DNA of 53,365 bases, from the IMG/VR virus record IMGVR_UViG_3300020183_005383, positions 1-53,365 of that record; one strand, 5' to 3'. The notes under the pieces are model-generated. The model was not told where the DNA came from. It was given only the letters and a program-made list of their open reading frames with translations, and did no database searches. Numbering within the stretch: the stretch's first letter is position 1; the number at the start of each line of letters is the position of its first letter. Positions 15,832 to 23,607 of this stretch are shown here, piece by piece. The translations under genes and the position numbers were made by a program. This DNA comes from a virus.

Positions 15832-18800
15832 ATGGCTTATCAAAATATTTTCCAATACAACTTCAGAAAAATAGGTTTGATTCCTTTTCGAGAGGTCACA
15901 GACATATGTTTAGCAAACGACGAAAGAGAATTTAATCAAGATGTTGTATTTTCTCCTCTTTTGATAGGAGATGATGATGGGAACGTTATGCCGTTCAAAT
16001 TCGATTTCAATTCCACAGGAACAACATTATGCCAGACTTCTACATGTAACTTCAATAATGATACAATAGTTTCTGAAAATTATTGGAATCCAAGTGGTAT
16101 AAATCCTAATATCTGTCCGTCTGCATCCACACTTTGTGACGTCGGTTTGACAGGGATTGACAATGGTTTAGTCAAACAAATATCAGGAGAAACTATTGAT
16201 ATCACAACAGGATTATACACAAATATTAATGACAAATTTAGTAGATTCAAGTACGACAGAAGATTCAAAATGCATCCGATTACAGGGTTTACTACAACCG
16301 CTAACAGGCTTTGGAATGACAATTCATATACCTACAATTTAAATTATACAACTTATGGAGATGAGGTGGGTTATTTTGCAAGATTACAAGGAGGTTTTTA
16401 TCAAGGATTTTATAAACTACCAGGGTATAGATATCAAATTTTTCCAGAAAGGGTCAATTTAGGTTGGACCGCCGAGATGATGTTGAGATATAGGTGGACA
16501 GGTAGTACTGATGTTGGATTAAATTACAGATATCCAGAAAATAAAGGGACATTCTTTTTCATGGGGGCAAGAGCAGAAAACAAATTTTATCACTATGCAG
16601 ATGGAAGTCCAAAACAAGACACAGGTTACACAAGAGTGACCTCAGGTCTGACTTGCATGCATACTTGTGAATGTTTGGAAACTGGAATCACCGCTTCCAA
16701 TAGTTGTATTCCTGTTTATCAACCATCGGGTCTTACATCATACACTTGTTCTTGTGAAACATATGTTTCAGTTCCTGAGTTGGACCCTTTGTATGATGGA
16801 GTATCTAACGCCATGTCGATAAGACTTTCAGGAAATACAGGAAATCCAAGACTCTGTGTAAAGGTTTATACTATAACAGGTGCTTGTGAAACCACAGGGA
16901 CTTGTACAACAGGACTTACATTTACTACGGGGACATCTGTAACAGAGTGGTGCTCAACACGGGGTATATTTGAATTTTGTTCAGGAACAACGTATTTTGA
17001 TTCGGAGCATTGGGTTCAAATAGACGCGGTATTCAGGAGGAGAGAATGGTTCGAGCTTTGTGACCTTTATGATATGGGTGGATTAGGTCTTTTAGTTTCA
17101 GAAGAATATACTGCGACCACTGCTAATAATAGTTTGAATCTCATTCGTCCCCCGATAACACACTTAAATATTGACCCGGCGACTACTGAAGTTGTACAAT
17201 TTAAAGATTCTTGGTTCGAAGAAAAAGACTATAGACTAGGTGATTTGATTATATATGTGAACGGTAGACCTTTTCTAGTCATAGAGGATTTTGAAGAAAT
17301 TATACCAAGACTATTAAACACACCAAGAGAAAAACAAATAGGTGTCGGATATAATATATCTTTAGGTGGAGGGACACAAGGATTGCACGATAATCTGACA
17401 TTGTCAGGTGGATGTCCCGAAGCTCTTTCGGGAATGACTTATCAACAGGACCCTGAATGTTTAACAACTCAAGACCTAACTCACACAATTTATTCAGGAC
17501 TAACCACTCATATAAGGTTGGAGGAGATTTTTGGCGGAAGTTTTATAGGTGATGTAAGTGCTTTCAGAATGTATACAATTCCATTGGATGCCTCAGAAAT
17601 TGCTCACAATTTCAGAATTCTTAAAAATAGATATCAACTTCTTGACCCTAACTGTATTCAATGTATTTTAGATTGTCCTAATAATGATTTGACATACGAA
17701 TTTATTCCTTGTCCCTCACCAACACCCACAATAACACCTACGGAGACTCCAACACAGACTCCGACTGAGACTCCAACATTAACGCCCACAAATACACAAA
17801 CAGAAACTCCAACTCAGACACCAACTAACACTGAAACTCCTACAAATACTCCTACGGAGACATCAACTCAAACACCAACTAACACTGAAACTCCAACAGA
17901 AACTCCAACAGAAACTCCAACTAACACGCCGACGCCAAGTATCACTGCAAGTCCAGGACAAACACCGACGGCTACGGAGACTCAGACACCTACACCTACT
18001 ACAACACAAACAAATACTCCAACAAAGGCAAGGATTCCTTTTGTTGTTTGTTCAGGTACAACCTCTATTGACGCTTGTAGTTGTATAGTTAATGGAACAA
18101 TTTGGGGTGATTATGTTGATTTCGATGCTAATACTCAGTTCTATGATTCTCCTGTAGGACCTAATACAATAGATATGACAGGATACTACTCCTACAATGG
18201 TATCTTAGTACAATTAGATTCAGGTGGATTTGAAATAGGTGGTTATTCAATTTGTCCGAGTCAAACGCCAACTCCGACAAATACTTCAACGATAACCGCA
18301 ACACCATCGGAAACTCCAACCCAAACACCAACTAACACTGAAACTCCTACAAATACACCAACGGAAACTCCAACTCAGACACCTACTAATACTGAAACTC
18401 CTACAAATACACCAACAGAAACTCCAACTCAGACACCTACTAATACTGAAACTCCTACAAATACTCCTACGGAGACATCAACTCAAACACCAACTAACAC
18501 TGAAACTCCAACTGAAACTCCAACAGAAACTCCAACTCAGACACCTACTAATACTGAAACACCTACACAAACCCCGACCAATACACAAACACCGACACCT
18601 TCTATAACAGCTAGCCAAACCCAAACACCGACACCTTCTATAACAGCTAGCCAAACCCAAACACCGACACCTTCTATAACAGCTAGCCAAACCCAAACAC
18701 CGACACCAACCTCAACTAATACGCCAACAAAAACTAATACTCCAACCCCATCAATTACTGCATCTCCGTCTACAACAGCTGCGGTCACTCCAACACCTAC

Positions 18801-19506
18801 AACGACAAGAACTCCAACACCGACTTCACTGTCAACTCTCGTTGTTCACTTCGACATAAGTAATTCATCATCTTATCCTGGCTCGGGTTCATTAATTACC
18901 GACTTATCGGGAGCAGGAAATAACGCAACTCTGAGTGGTGACTATTCTTACTCATCATCCAACAGTGGAATAATTGTAATGGGAGGAACAAATAGTTTGG
19001 CAAATATTACACAGAACGCAACCATCAACATTGCAAATACAACAACTCCTGTATCAGTAGTTATTTGGGCAAGAATACCTGCAGGTTATGCTAGTAACGA
19101 TGGTATTTGGAATAAGCAAGCACAAACAGGTGGTTTTGATGGATTCAGACTTAGTGTTGGAGGAACCAACGGTTTAATTTTTGGATTCAATGGACTATCT
19201 CAAAACTTTAATACCGCAAGTGGAAATAACGTATTCACCGCCAACACTTGGGCAATGTTTACCACGATTATTCGAGCAGGGACAAGTGCGGTTTATGTGA
19301 ATGGTAATTCAACGCCAGTGATTACACAAGCAACTTCAGATAGTTTTTTTGGACAACCGAACTTACAAATTGGACAATCAATACAAGGAGATGGTTCATA
19401 CCTTCCTATGAGTTGGGGGCAATTCAGATATTATAAAAATAAATCATTGTCGACGGCAGAAATTGCAGCACTATTCAATGCAGACAAAGCTAAGTACGGA
19501 TTATAA
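15832..19506 (+). CDS. Giant mucin-like tail fibre/adhesin with lectin-like ends
   Basis: This 1224-residue protein is a likely virion fibre or adhesin. Residues 1 to about 620 form a beta-rich region resembling a split concanavalin/LamG fold (NLGWTAEMMLRYRWTG early, DLIIYVNGRPFLVIEDF later, closing with DVSAFRMYTIPLDASEIAHN). A Cys-rich insert lies at about residues 274-313. Residues 627-731 and 810-1001 are Thr/Pro-rich tracts of the type [15 protein letters not shown]. Between them is a small Cys-containing module (about 732-809) shared with the next gene. From about residue 1002 a LamG-like jelly roll follows (VVHFDISNSSSYPGSG, then TTPVSVVIWARIPAG and MSWGQFRYYKNKSLS). The Thr/Pro tracts look like O-glycosylation targets, given the glycosyltransferases downstream. 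Fibre identity is inference. Confidence 0.72.
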   Translation: MAYQNIFQYNFRKIGLIPFREVTDICLANDEREFNQDVVFSPLLIGDDDGNVMPFKFDFNSTGTTLCQTSTCNFNNDTIVSENYWNPSGINPNICPSASTLCDVGLTGIDNGLVKQISGETIDITTGLYTNINDKFSRFKYDRRFKMHPITGFTTTANRLWNDNSYTYNLNYTTYGDEVGYFARLQGGFYQGFYKLPGYRYQIFPERVNLGWTAEMMLRYRWTGSTDVGLNYRYPENKGTFFFMGARAENKFYHYADGSPKQDTGYTRVTSGLTCMHTCECLETGITASNSCIPVYQPSGLTSYTCSCETYVSVPELDPLYDGVSNAMSIRLSGNTGNPRLCVKVYTITGACETTGTCTTGLTFTTGTSVTEWCSTRGIFEFCSGTTYFDSEHWVQIDAVFRRREWFELCDLYDMGGLGLLVSEEYTATTANNSLNLIRPPITHLNIDPATTEVVQFKDSWFEEKDYRLGDLIIYVNGRPFLVIEDFEEIIPRLLNTPREKQIGVGYNISLGGGTQGLHDNLTLSGGCPEALSGMTYQQDPECLTTQDLTHTIYSGLTTHIRLEEIFGGSFIGDVSAFRMYTIPLDASEIAHNFRILKNRYQLLDPNCIQCILDCPNNDLTYEFIPCPSPTPTITPTETPTQTPTETPTLTPTNTQTETPTQTPTNTETPTNTPTETSTQTPTNTETPTETPTETPTNTPTPSITASPGQTPTATETQTPTPTTTQTNTPTKARIPFVVCSGTTSIDACSCIVNGTIWGDYVDFDANTQFYDSPVGPNTIDMTGYYSYNGILVQLDSGGFEIGGYSICPSQTPTPTNTSTITATPSETPTQTPTNTETPTNTPTETPTQTPTNTETPTNTPTETPTQTPTNTETPTNTPTETSTQTPTNTETPTETPTETPTQTPTNTETPTQTPTNTQTPTPSITASQTQTPTPSITASQTQTPTPSITASQTQTPTPTSTNTPTKTNTPTPSITASPSTTAAVTPTPTTTRTPTPTSLSTLVVHFDISNSSSYPGSGSLITDLSGAGNNATLSGDYSYSSSNSGIIVMGGTNSLANITQNATINIANTTTPVSVVIWARIPAGYASNDGIWNKQAQTGGFDGFRLSVGGTNGLIFGFNGLSQNFNTASGNNVFTANTWAMFTTIIRAGTSAVYVNGNSTPVITQATSDSFFGQPNLQIGQSIQGDGSYLPMSWGQFRYYKNKSLSTAEIAALFNADKAKYGL
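17710..18024 (+). repeat. Thr/Pro mucin-like tract 1 of the giant fibre
   Basis: About 105 codons made almost only of Thr, Pro, Glu, Asn and Gln in 4-residue steps (TPTE, TPTN, TPTQ). The tract contains a 67-base stretch (17831-17897) that recurs identically at 18446-18512 in tract 2. Mucin-like rod or linker is the likely structure. Confidence 0.85.
18258..18833 (+). repeat. Thr/Pro mucin-like tract 2 of the giant fibre
   Basis: About 190 codons of Thr/Pro repeats. The first half is built from 54-base (18-residue) units of the type [18 protein letters not shown], with a few synonymous changes. The second half contains a perfect 36-base triplicate. Such tracts recombine easily, so length is expected to differ between related phages. 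Confidence 0.85.
18589..18696 (+). repeat. Perfect 3 x 36-base direct repeat
   Basis: Three back-to-back identical 36-base units start at 18589, 18625 and 18661. Each encodes the 12 residues TPTPSITASQTQ. No base differs between copies, which indicates a recent expansion. They are in-frame coding repeats with no spacers. Confidence 0.95.
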
Positions 19507-19624
19507 TCGCGACTTTAAGACCTTTTATAATTCTCCAACACACACACAATTCCGCAAACACCAACCTAGACACCAATTTAGAAAAAGAAAAAATAAAAAT
19601 TAAAAAATTTTTAAATGTTCCAAG

Positions 19625-19632
19625 TATTTATA
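19625..19632 (+). promoter_or_regulatory. TATTTAT box for the second Thr/Pro protein
   Basis: GTATTTATA lies 13 bases before the ATG at 19646, after a 139-base spacer with no other recognisable element. The leader after the box is A-rich (AAAAAAAGTAAA) and lacks a Shine-Dalgarno sequence. Confidence 0.55.
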
Positions 19633-19645
19633 TAAAAAAAGTAAA

Positions 19646-20656
19646 ATGGCTTGTAGTAAATATACCTTAACGAATACTGGTTCTACTATAGTAACCTTTA
19701 ATTATAGAAGATGTGATGACTCTATGTGGGAGTATCAAGTTGGATTATCACCAAATGAAACCAAAAATATTTGGTTGATTGATTACACATATTCAACCGC
19801 ACAATCCAATTTTATTAATTTGGTTGACCAAGGGGAATTTCCACCTCCTAATGTACCACCAACACCAACACCAACACCAAGTTCTACAGCAAATGTAACG
19901 CCAACACCTACTACAACACCTACAGCTACTGAAACTCCAACCCAAACACCAACTAACACTCCGTCACCAACACAAACTAGTACACCTACGAATACACAAA
20001 CACCAACTAACACTCCGTCACCAACACAAACTAATACACCTACACCAACAAATACACCAACAAATACATTAACACCAACTACAACAACCACTCAGACTCC
20101 AACACCATCGCAAACTAGATTTAGTTTTAGTGTTGGTTCAGGTTCTACTTTTAACGAAGCATGTGCTTCAGGAATTGTTGGTACAATTTTTGGTGACGAA
20201 CCTTCATTCGATGGCAACATTCAGTTCTATCCTCAAAGCGTAGGTCCTTCTACAATGTTGGCAGGTTTCTATGCATCCTCAGGTATTGTTACCCAAATTG
20301 CATCGAACGGATTACAAGTAGGAGCATTTGCAGCATGTTCTGTAATTGCAACTCCTACACCAACAATTACAACAACTCCTTCACCAACACCAACTTTTGC
20401 TTTCTACACATATAGTTTAGGTTCAGGTGCAACCGCAAACGACGCTTGTATTGATTTTGGAGATTCACCACAAACAGTCTATGGTACAGTTGCGGGTGGT
20501 ATCGGACCAAACATCGGGGAGACACTTTATCAAACACCAGGTAATCCACCAACTAATCCAGTTGCTGATGGATACTACTCAAACGGAACCGCATGGTTTG
20601 AAGTATCGGGTGGTTCGGGCTTAATTACATCGAGTGACCCTAACGGATGCGATTAA
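19646..20656 (+). CDS. Thr/Pro-rich virion protein with two repeated Cys modules
   Basis: This 336-residue protein has an N-terminal small beta domain ([20 protein letters not shown], residues 1-65). A Thr/Pro tract follows at about residues 72-155, and then two copies of the small module that also occurs in the giant fibre. Copy A runs from [16 protein letters not shown] to QVGAFAACS, and copy B from [15 protein letters not shown] to SSDPNGC. A short Pro/Thr linker ([15 protein letters not shown]) separates them. It probably forms an accessory fibre or decoration protein working with the giant fibre. A strong terminator follows. Confidence 0.65.
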   Translation: MACSKYTLTNTGSTIVTFNYRRCDDSMWEYQVGLSPNETKNIWLIDYTYSTAQSNFINLVDQGEFPPPNVPPTPTPTPSSTANVTPTPTTTPTATETPTQTPTNTPSPTQTSTPTNTQTPTNTPSPTQTNTPTPTNTPTNTLTPTTTTTQTPTPSQTRFSFSVGSGSTFNEACASGIVGTIFGDEPSFDGNIQFYPQSVGPSTMLAGFYASSGIVTQIASNGLQVGAFAACSVIATPTPTITTTPSPTPTFAFYTYSLGSGATANDACIDFGDSPQTVYGTVAGGIGPNIGETLYQTPGNPPTNPVADGYYSNGTAWFEVSGGSGLITSSDPNGCD

Positions 20657-20675
20657 TTAAAAATTAAAATAAATT

Positions 20676-20705
20676 AAAACCCTCTACTTTCGTGGAGGGT
20701 TTTTT
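20676..20705 (+). terminator. Rho-independent terminator after the Thr/Pro proteins
   Basis: AAAACCCTCTAC, loop TTTC, GTGGAGGGTTTT forms a 12-base stem with one G-T wobble, followed by a T run. It separates the fibre genes from the glycosyltransferase genes, so the latter need read-through or their own promoter. Confidence 0.88.
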
Positions 20706-20730
20706 ATTTTTAATACAAAATACATTTTCA

Positions 20731-21993
20731 ATGAAAATATTCGTACAAATTGCTTCTTACAGGGACCCACAACTTGTCCCCACAATTGAGAACATGGTGG
20801 AAAATGCCAAGAAACCTAAAAATTTGGTTATTGGTGTTGCACGACAGTATAGCGAATCAGATGGTTTCGATAATTTAGACAAATATAGGAAAGATAAAAG
20901 ATTTAGAATCTTGGATATTCCTTATCAAGAAGCTAAAGGTGTTTGTTGGGCTAGACATTTGGTGCAACAATTATATGATGGTGAAACATACACACTTCAG
21001 ATAGATTCGCACATGAGATTCGTAAAAGATTGGGATGATATCCTAATCAAAATGATAAAGGGTCTACAGAAAGACGGGTATAAAAAACCTTTACTTACGG
21101 GTTATGTACCCTCTTTTGACCCTGAAAATGACCCTGCGGGTAGAGCACAAGATGCGTGGAGGATGGTATTTGATAGATTTATCCCTGAAGGAGCGGTTTT
21201 CTTCTTACCCGAGACAATACCAGGTTGGAGAGAAATGACAAAACCCGTACCTGCAAGATTTTACTCCGCACACTTTTGTTTTACAGTAGGAACTTTCTCG
21301 AAAGAGGTACAACACAATCCTGAGTATTATTTCCACGGTGAAGAGATTTCAATTGCCGCTAGAGCATATACTTGGGGTTATGATTTGTTCCATCCACACC
21401 TGCCAATAGTTTATCATGAGTATACTCGTAAAGGTAGAACTAAACAATGGGACGATGACAAAACTTGGGGAGACAAAAATAAACATTCTCATTTAACAAA
21501 CAGAAAGCTATTCGGAATGGATGGGGAAAAACAAGAGGGTCATGATGGTCCCTATGGTTTCGGACCAATCCGAAACTTTAGGGAATATGAAAGATATTCT
21601 GGATTATTATTCGAAAAAAGAGCGGTAGACCAACATTGTATTGATAAAAAATACCCACCAAGTCCAAGAATCGAGGACGAAGAAGATTGGAAGAAAAGCT
21701 TCTCTACAATATTCAAACATTGTATTGACGTGGGATACCCAAGTGTTCCTGAAAAAGATTATGATTTTTGGGTTGTCGCATTTCACGGACCTGACGACCA
21801 AACCTTGTTCAGAAAAGATGCGGACAAAAATGAAATTGCAGGATTCATGAGAGACCCTGACAAGTATTGTAAAATTTGGAGAGAGTTTCCAACTACTGTA
21901 TTACCTAATTATTGGGTAGTTTGGCCCCACTCAGAATCTAAAGGATGGTGTGATAGATTGACTGGTCAATTAACTCATAATCACATAAGTTAA
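20731..21993 (+). CDS. GT60-like polypeptide GlcNAc-transferase
   Basis: This protein of about 420 residues resembles the glycosyltransferase (GlcNAc) family that includes the Skp1 hydroxyproline GlcNAc-transferase and the mucin-type polypeptide alpha-GlcNAc-transferases of protists (CAZy GT60). It has FVQIASYRDPQLVPTI at the N-terminus, then GVCWARHLVQQLYDGE and the DXD-like LQIDSHMRFVKDWD with D92, S93 and H94. Later segments are FYSAHFCFTVGTFSKEV and FHGEEISIAARAYTWGYD. Known members transfer GlcNAc from UDP-GlcNAc to Thr or hydroxyproline of proteins. The C-terminal about 130 residues are an extra domain of unknown type. The start used is the ATG at 20731; a GTG 13 codons upstream lies in the terminator. 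Directly downstream of Thr/Pro-rich fibres, so those are the natural candidate substrates. Confidence 0.78.
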   Translation: MKIFVQIASYRDPQLVPTIENMVENAKKPKNLVIGVARQYSESDGFDNLDKYRKDKRFRILDIPYQEAKGVCWARHLVQQLYDGETYTLQIDSHMRFVKDWDDILIKMIKGLQKDGYKKPLLTGYVPSFDPENDPAGRAQDAWRMVFDRFIPEGAVFFLPETIPGWREMTKPVPARFYSAHFCFTVGTFSKEVQHNPEYYFHGEEISIAARAYTWGYDLFHPHLPIVYHEYTRKGRTKQWDDDKTWGDKNKHSHLTNRKLFGMDGEKQEGHDGPYGFGPIRNFREYERYSGLLFEKRAVDQHCIDKKYPPSPRIEDEEDWKKSFSTIFKHCIDVGYPSVPEKDYDFWVVAFHGPDDQTLFRKDADKNEIAGFMRDPDKYCKIWREFPTTVLPNYWVVWPHSESKGWCDRLTGQLTHNHIS

Positions 21994-22736
21994 TGAAGTT
22001 TAAAGATATACCTAAGTTTGTTGTCAATTTGGATAGAAGAGTTGATAGACTTGAAAGTATTTCTTTCGAGCTTTCATATTTGGGATGGGAATGGGAGAGA
22101 TTTTCAGGAATTGACACCAATTCATATATGGGAATAACTCGCTCAACCTTAGAGATAATAAAAATTGCTAAAGAGAGAAATTATCCTCAAGTTATGATTA
22201 TTGAGGACGATTGTTCTGCGATGCCCTATGCTAATAGTTTATTGGATAAAATAGAATCCGAATATCCTAATTTGGAATATGCAATTTTCAATTTAGCTCC
22301 TACACAGAACCGCGAGATAAAAATATCTAGCGAATATAAATTATTGCTCGATATGACTAATACACCCCCTGCACCTGAAGATGCCCGTGGTATATACGCA
22401 GCGAACATGATTATTTATGACCAATCCATATATGATGAGATGTTTGATATTGCTCTCACAGGATTTTCAAGTGGTGATTTCTTTCATGCTTTAGATGATT
22501 TTACGTGGAAGTTTATTGTTCAAAAGAAACAAAGTTATTGTCCTATTTTGCCGATAGCACCACAAAAGGCAGGATATTCTAATATTTCAGAAGGTATGTA
22601 TGGTAATTGGTATCTTCAAACATATAATTGGAACAGGTGGACCGAGGTTAAAATACCAAACGAGTTCATGGATGAAGGAAGAGTTATGGAAATGAAAAGA
22701 AAAAAAGAATATAAAGATTTTTATTATGTCAGTTAA
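21993..22736 (+). CDS. GT25-like glycosyltransferase
   Basis: This 247-residue protein begins with IPKFVVNLDRRVDRLESIS, the family 25 signature (v.NLdrr.dR...). It carries an acidic IEDDC (E71-D73) as the metal-binding site, and a later acidic element in FHALDDFTWKFIV. GT25 includes LOS/LPS galactosyltransferases and the collagen hydroxylysine galactosyltransferases, so both glycan and protein acceptors are known. Its ATG overlaps the stop of the GT60-like gene by one base, and its 3' end overlaps the next gene by 11 bases. It probably adds a later sugar in the same pathway. Confidence 0.75.
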   Translation: MKFKDIPKFVVNLDRRVDRLESISFELSYLGWEWERFSGIDTNSYMGITRSTLEIIKIAKERNYPQVMIIEDDCSAMPYANSLLDKIESEYPNLEYAIFNLAPTQNREIKISSEYKLLLDMTNTPPAPEDARGIYAANMIIYDQSIYDEMFDIALTGFSSGDFFHALDDFTWKFIVQKKQSYCPILPIAPQKAGYSNISEGMYGNWYLQTYNWNRWTEVKIPNEFMDEGRVMEMKRKKEYKDFYYVS

Positions 22737-23607
22737 GTTTATTACTTCAATATACAGTGATTTATATGGAACTGAGTTTGGAGGCAGACCAAATAGAGGT
22801 GGTCATTATAGATTTAGTTTATTGTCACTTATAAAAATGACCGACGCTGACTTTCTCTGTTATACCTCGGATAGAGAAATAGATTCTCTCAAAAGATTTT
22901 TTTATGAAGAACATTCTATTGACTCCACAAAATTGAAATTCGAAGTTTTTGATATTTCAAACACAAAGTTTAAAGATTTAATCAACCAATACAAAGTAGT
23001 TGAGGATATCAAAAGAGGGGATAGATGTATAGAAATCCAATATTGTAAGTTTCATTGGTGGTGGAATGAAGATAAATCATATGACTATTATTATTGGATT
23101 GACGCTGGATTATCACATTGCGGGTTGATACCTTTAAAATATCTAAAGAGTGAACATATGATGGCGAGATATTATGAGAGCACTCTTTTCAATAATGACT
23201 TTCTGAAAAATGTAATTGAAGATACAAAAGATAAGTTCTTAATATTAGGAAAAGAAAACGTGAGGAATTATTGGTCGGGAACTGTCAATGCAAAGTGGTA
23301 TAAAGAATATGATAGGTCTATACATATTATAGGTGGACTTTTTGGTGGACATAAATCCAAATGGGATGAGATTGTTAACTTGTTTGAAGACTATACGACT
23401 AAAATAATTTCCGAAGATAAAGGTTTACCACATGAGGAAAACGTTATGACTTTGATGTGGTACAACCACACTGAATTATTTGAAAGAAAACATTTTGATA
23501 TTTGGTGGTGCAAAGATAATGCACCTAGAGGTACATCTGAAGAATTGTTCCAAAATAATAAAAGTTTCTTTAGAATCTTAGAAGAATTCAATAGGATATA
23601 TGAGTAA
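22726..23607 (+). CDS. HtrL/YibB (WlaTC)-like putative glycosyltransferase
   Basis: This 293-residue protein matches the HtrL/YibB/WlaTC pattern: an N-terminal strand (KFITSIYSDLYGTEFGGR), YYWIDAGLSHCGLIPLKYL near residue 123, HIIGGLFGGHKSKWDEIV near residue 203 and GLPHEENVMTLMWYNH. Members occur in LOS/LPS loci and are predicted GT-A transferases with few tested. The same domain recurs in the N-terminal half of the next gene, indicating tandem duplication. It overlaps neighbours by 11 and 8 bases. Confidence 0.65.
   Translation: MSVKFITSIYSDLYGTEFGGRPNRGGHYRFSLLSLIKMTDADFLCYTSDREIDSLKRFFYEEHSIDSTKLKFEVFDISNTKFKDLINQYKVVEDIKRGDRCIEIQYCKFHWWWNEDKSYDYYYWIDAGLSHCGLIPLKYLKSEHMMARYYESTLFNNDFLKNVIEDTKDKFLILGKENVRNYWSGTVNAKWYKEYDRSIHIIGGLFGGHKSKWDEIVNLFEDYTTKIISEDKGLPHEENVMTLMWYNHTELFERKHFDIWWCKDNAPRGTSEELFQNNKSFFRILEEFNRIYE

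Noticed and set aside
18589-18696. CRISPR-like short direct repeats
   Set aside because: The 36-base units are contiguous, in frame and coding, with no spacers.
18478-18788. Minus-strand frames of Val/Gly/Trp/Leu or Cys/Arg repeats within the Thr/Pro tract
   Set aside because: They are the reverse complement of the Thr/Pro repeats, with low complexity and no start context.
19783-20091. Minus-strand frame of Val/Gly repeats
   Set aside because: Mirror image of the Thr/Pro tract of the 19646-20656 gene.
20692-20730. Longer N-terminus for the GT60-like protein from a GTG at 20692
   Set aside because: This start lies inside the terminator hairpin; the ATG at 20731 gives a normal family N-terminus.
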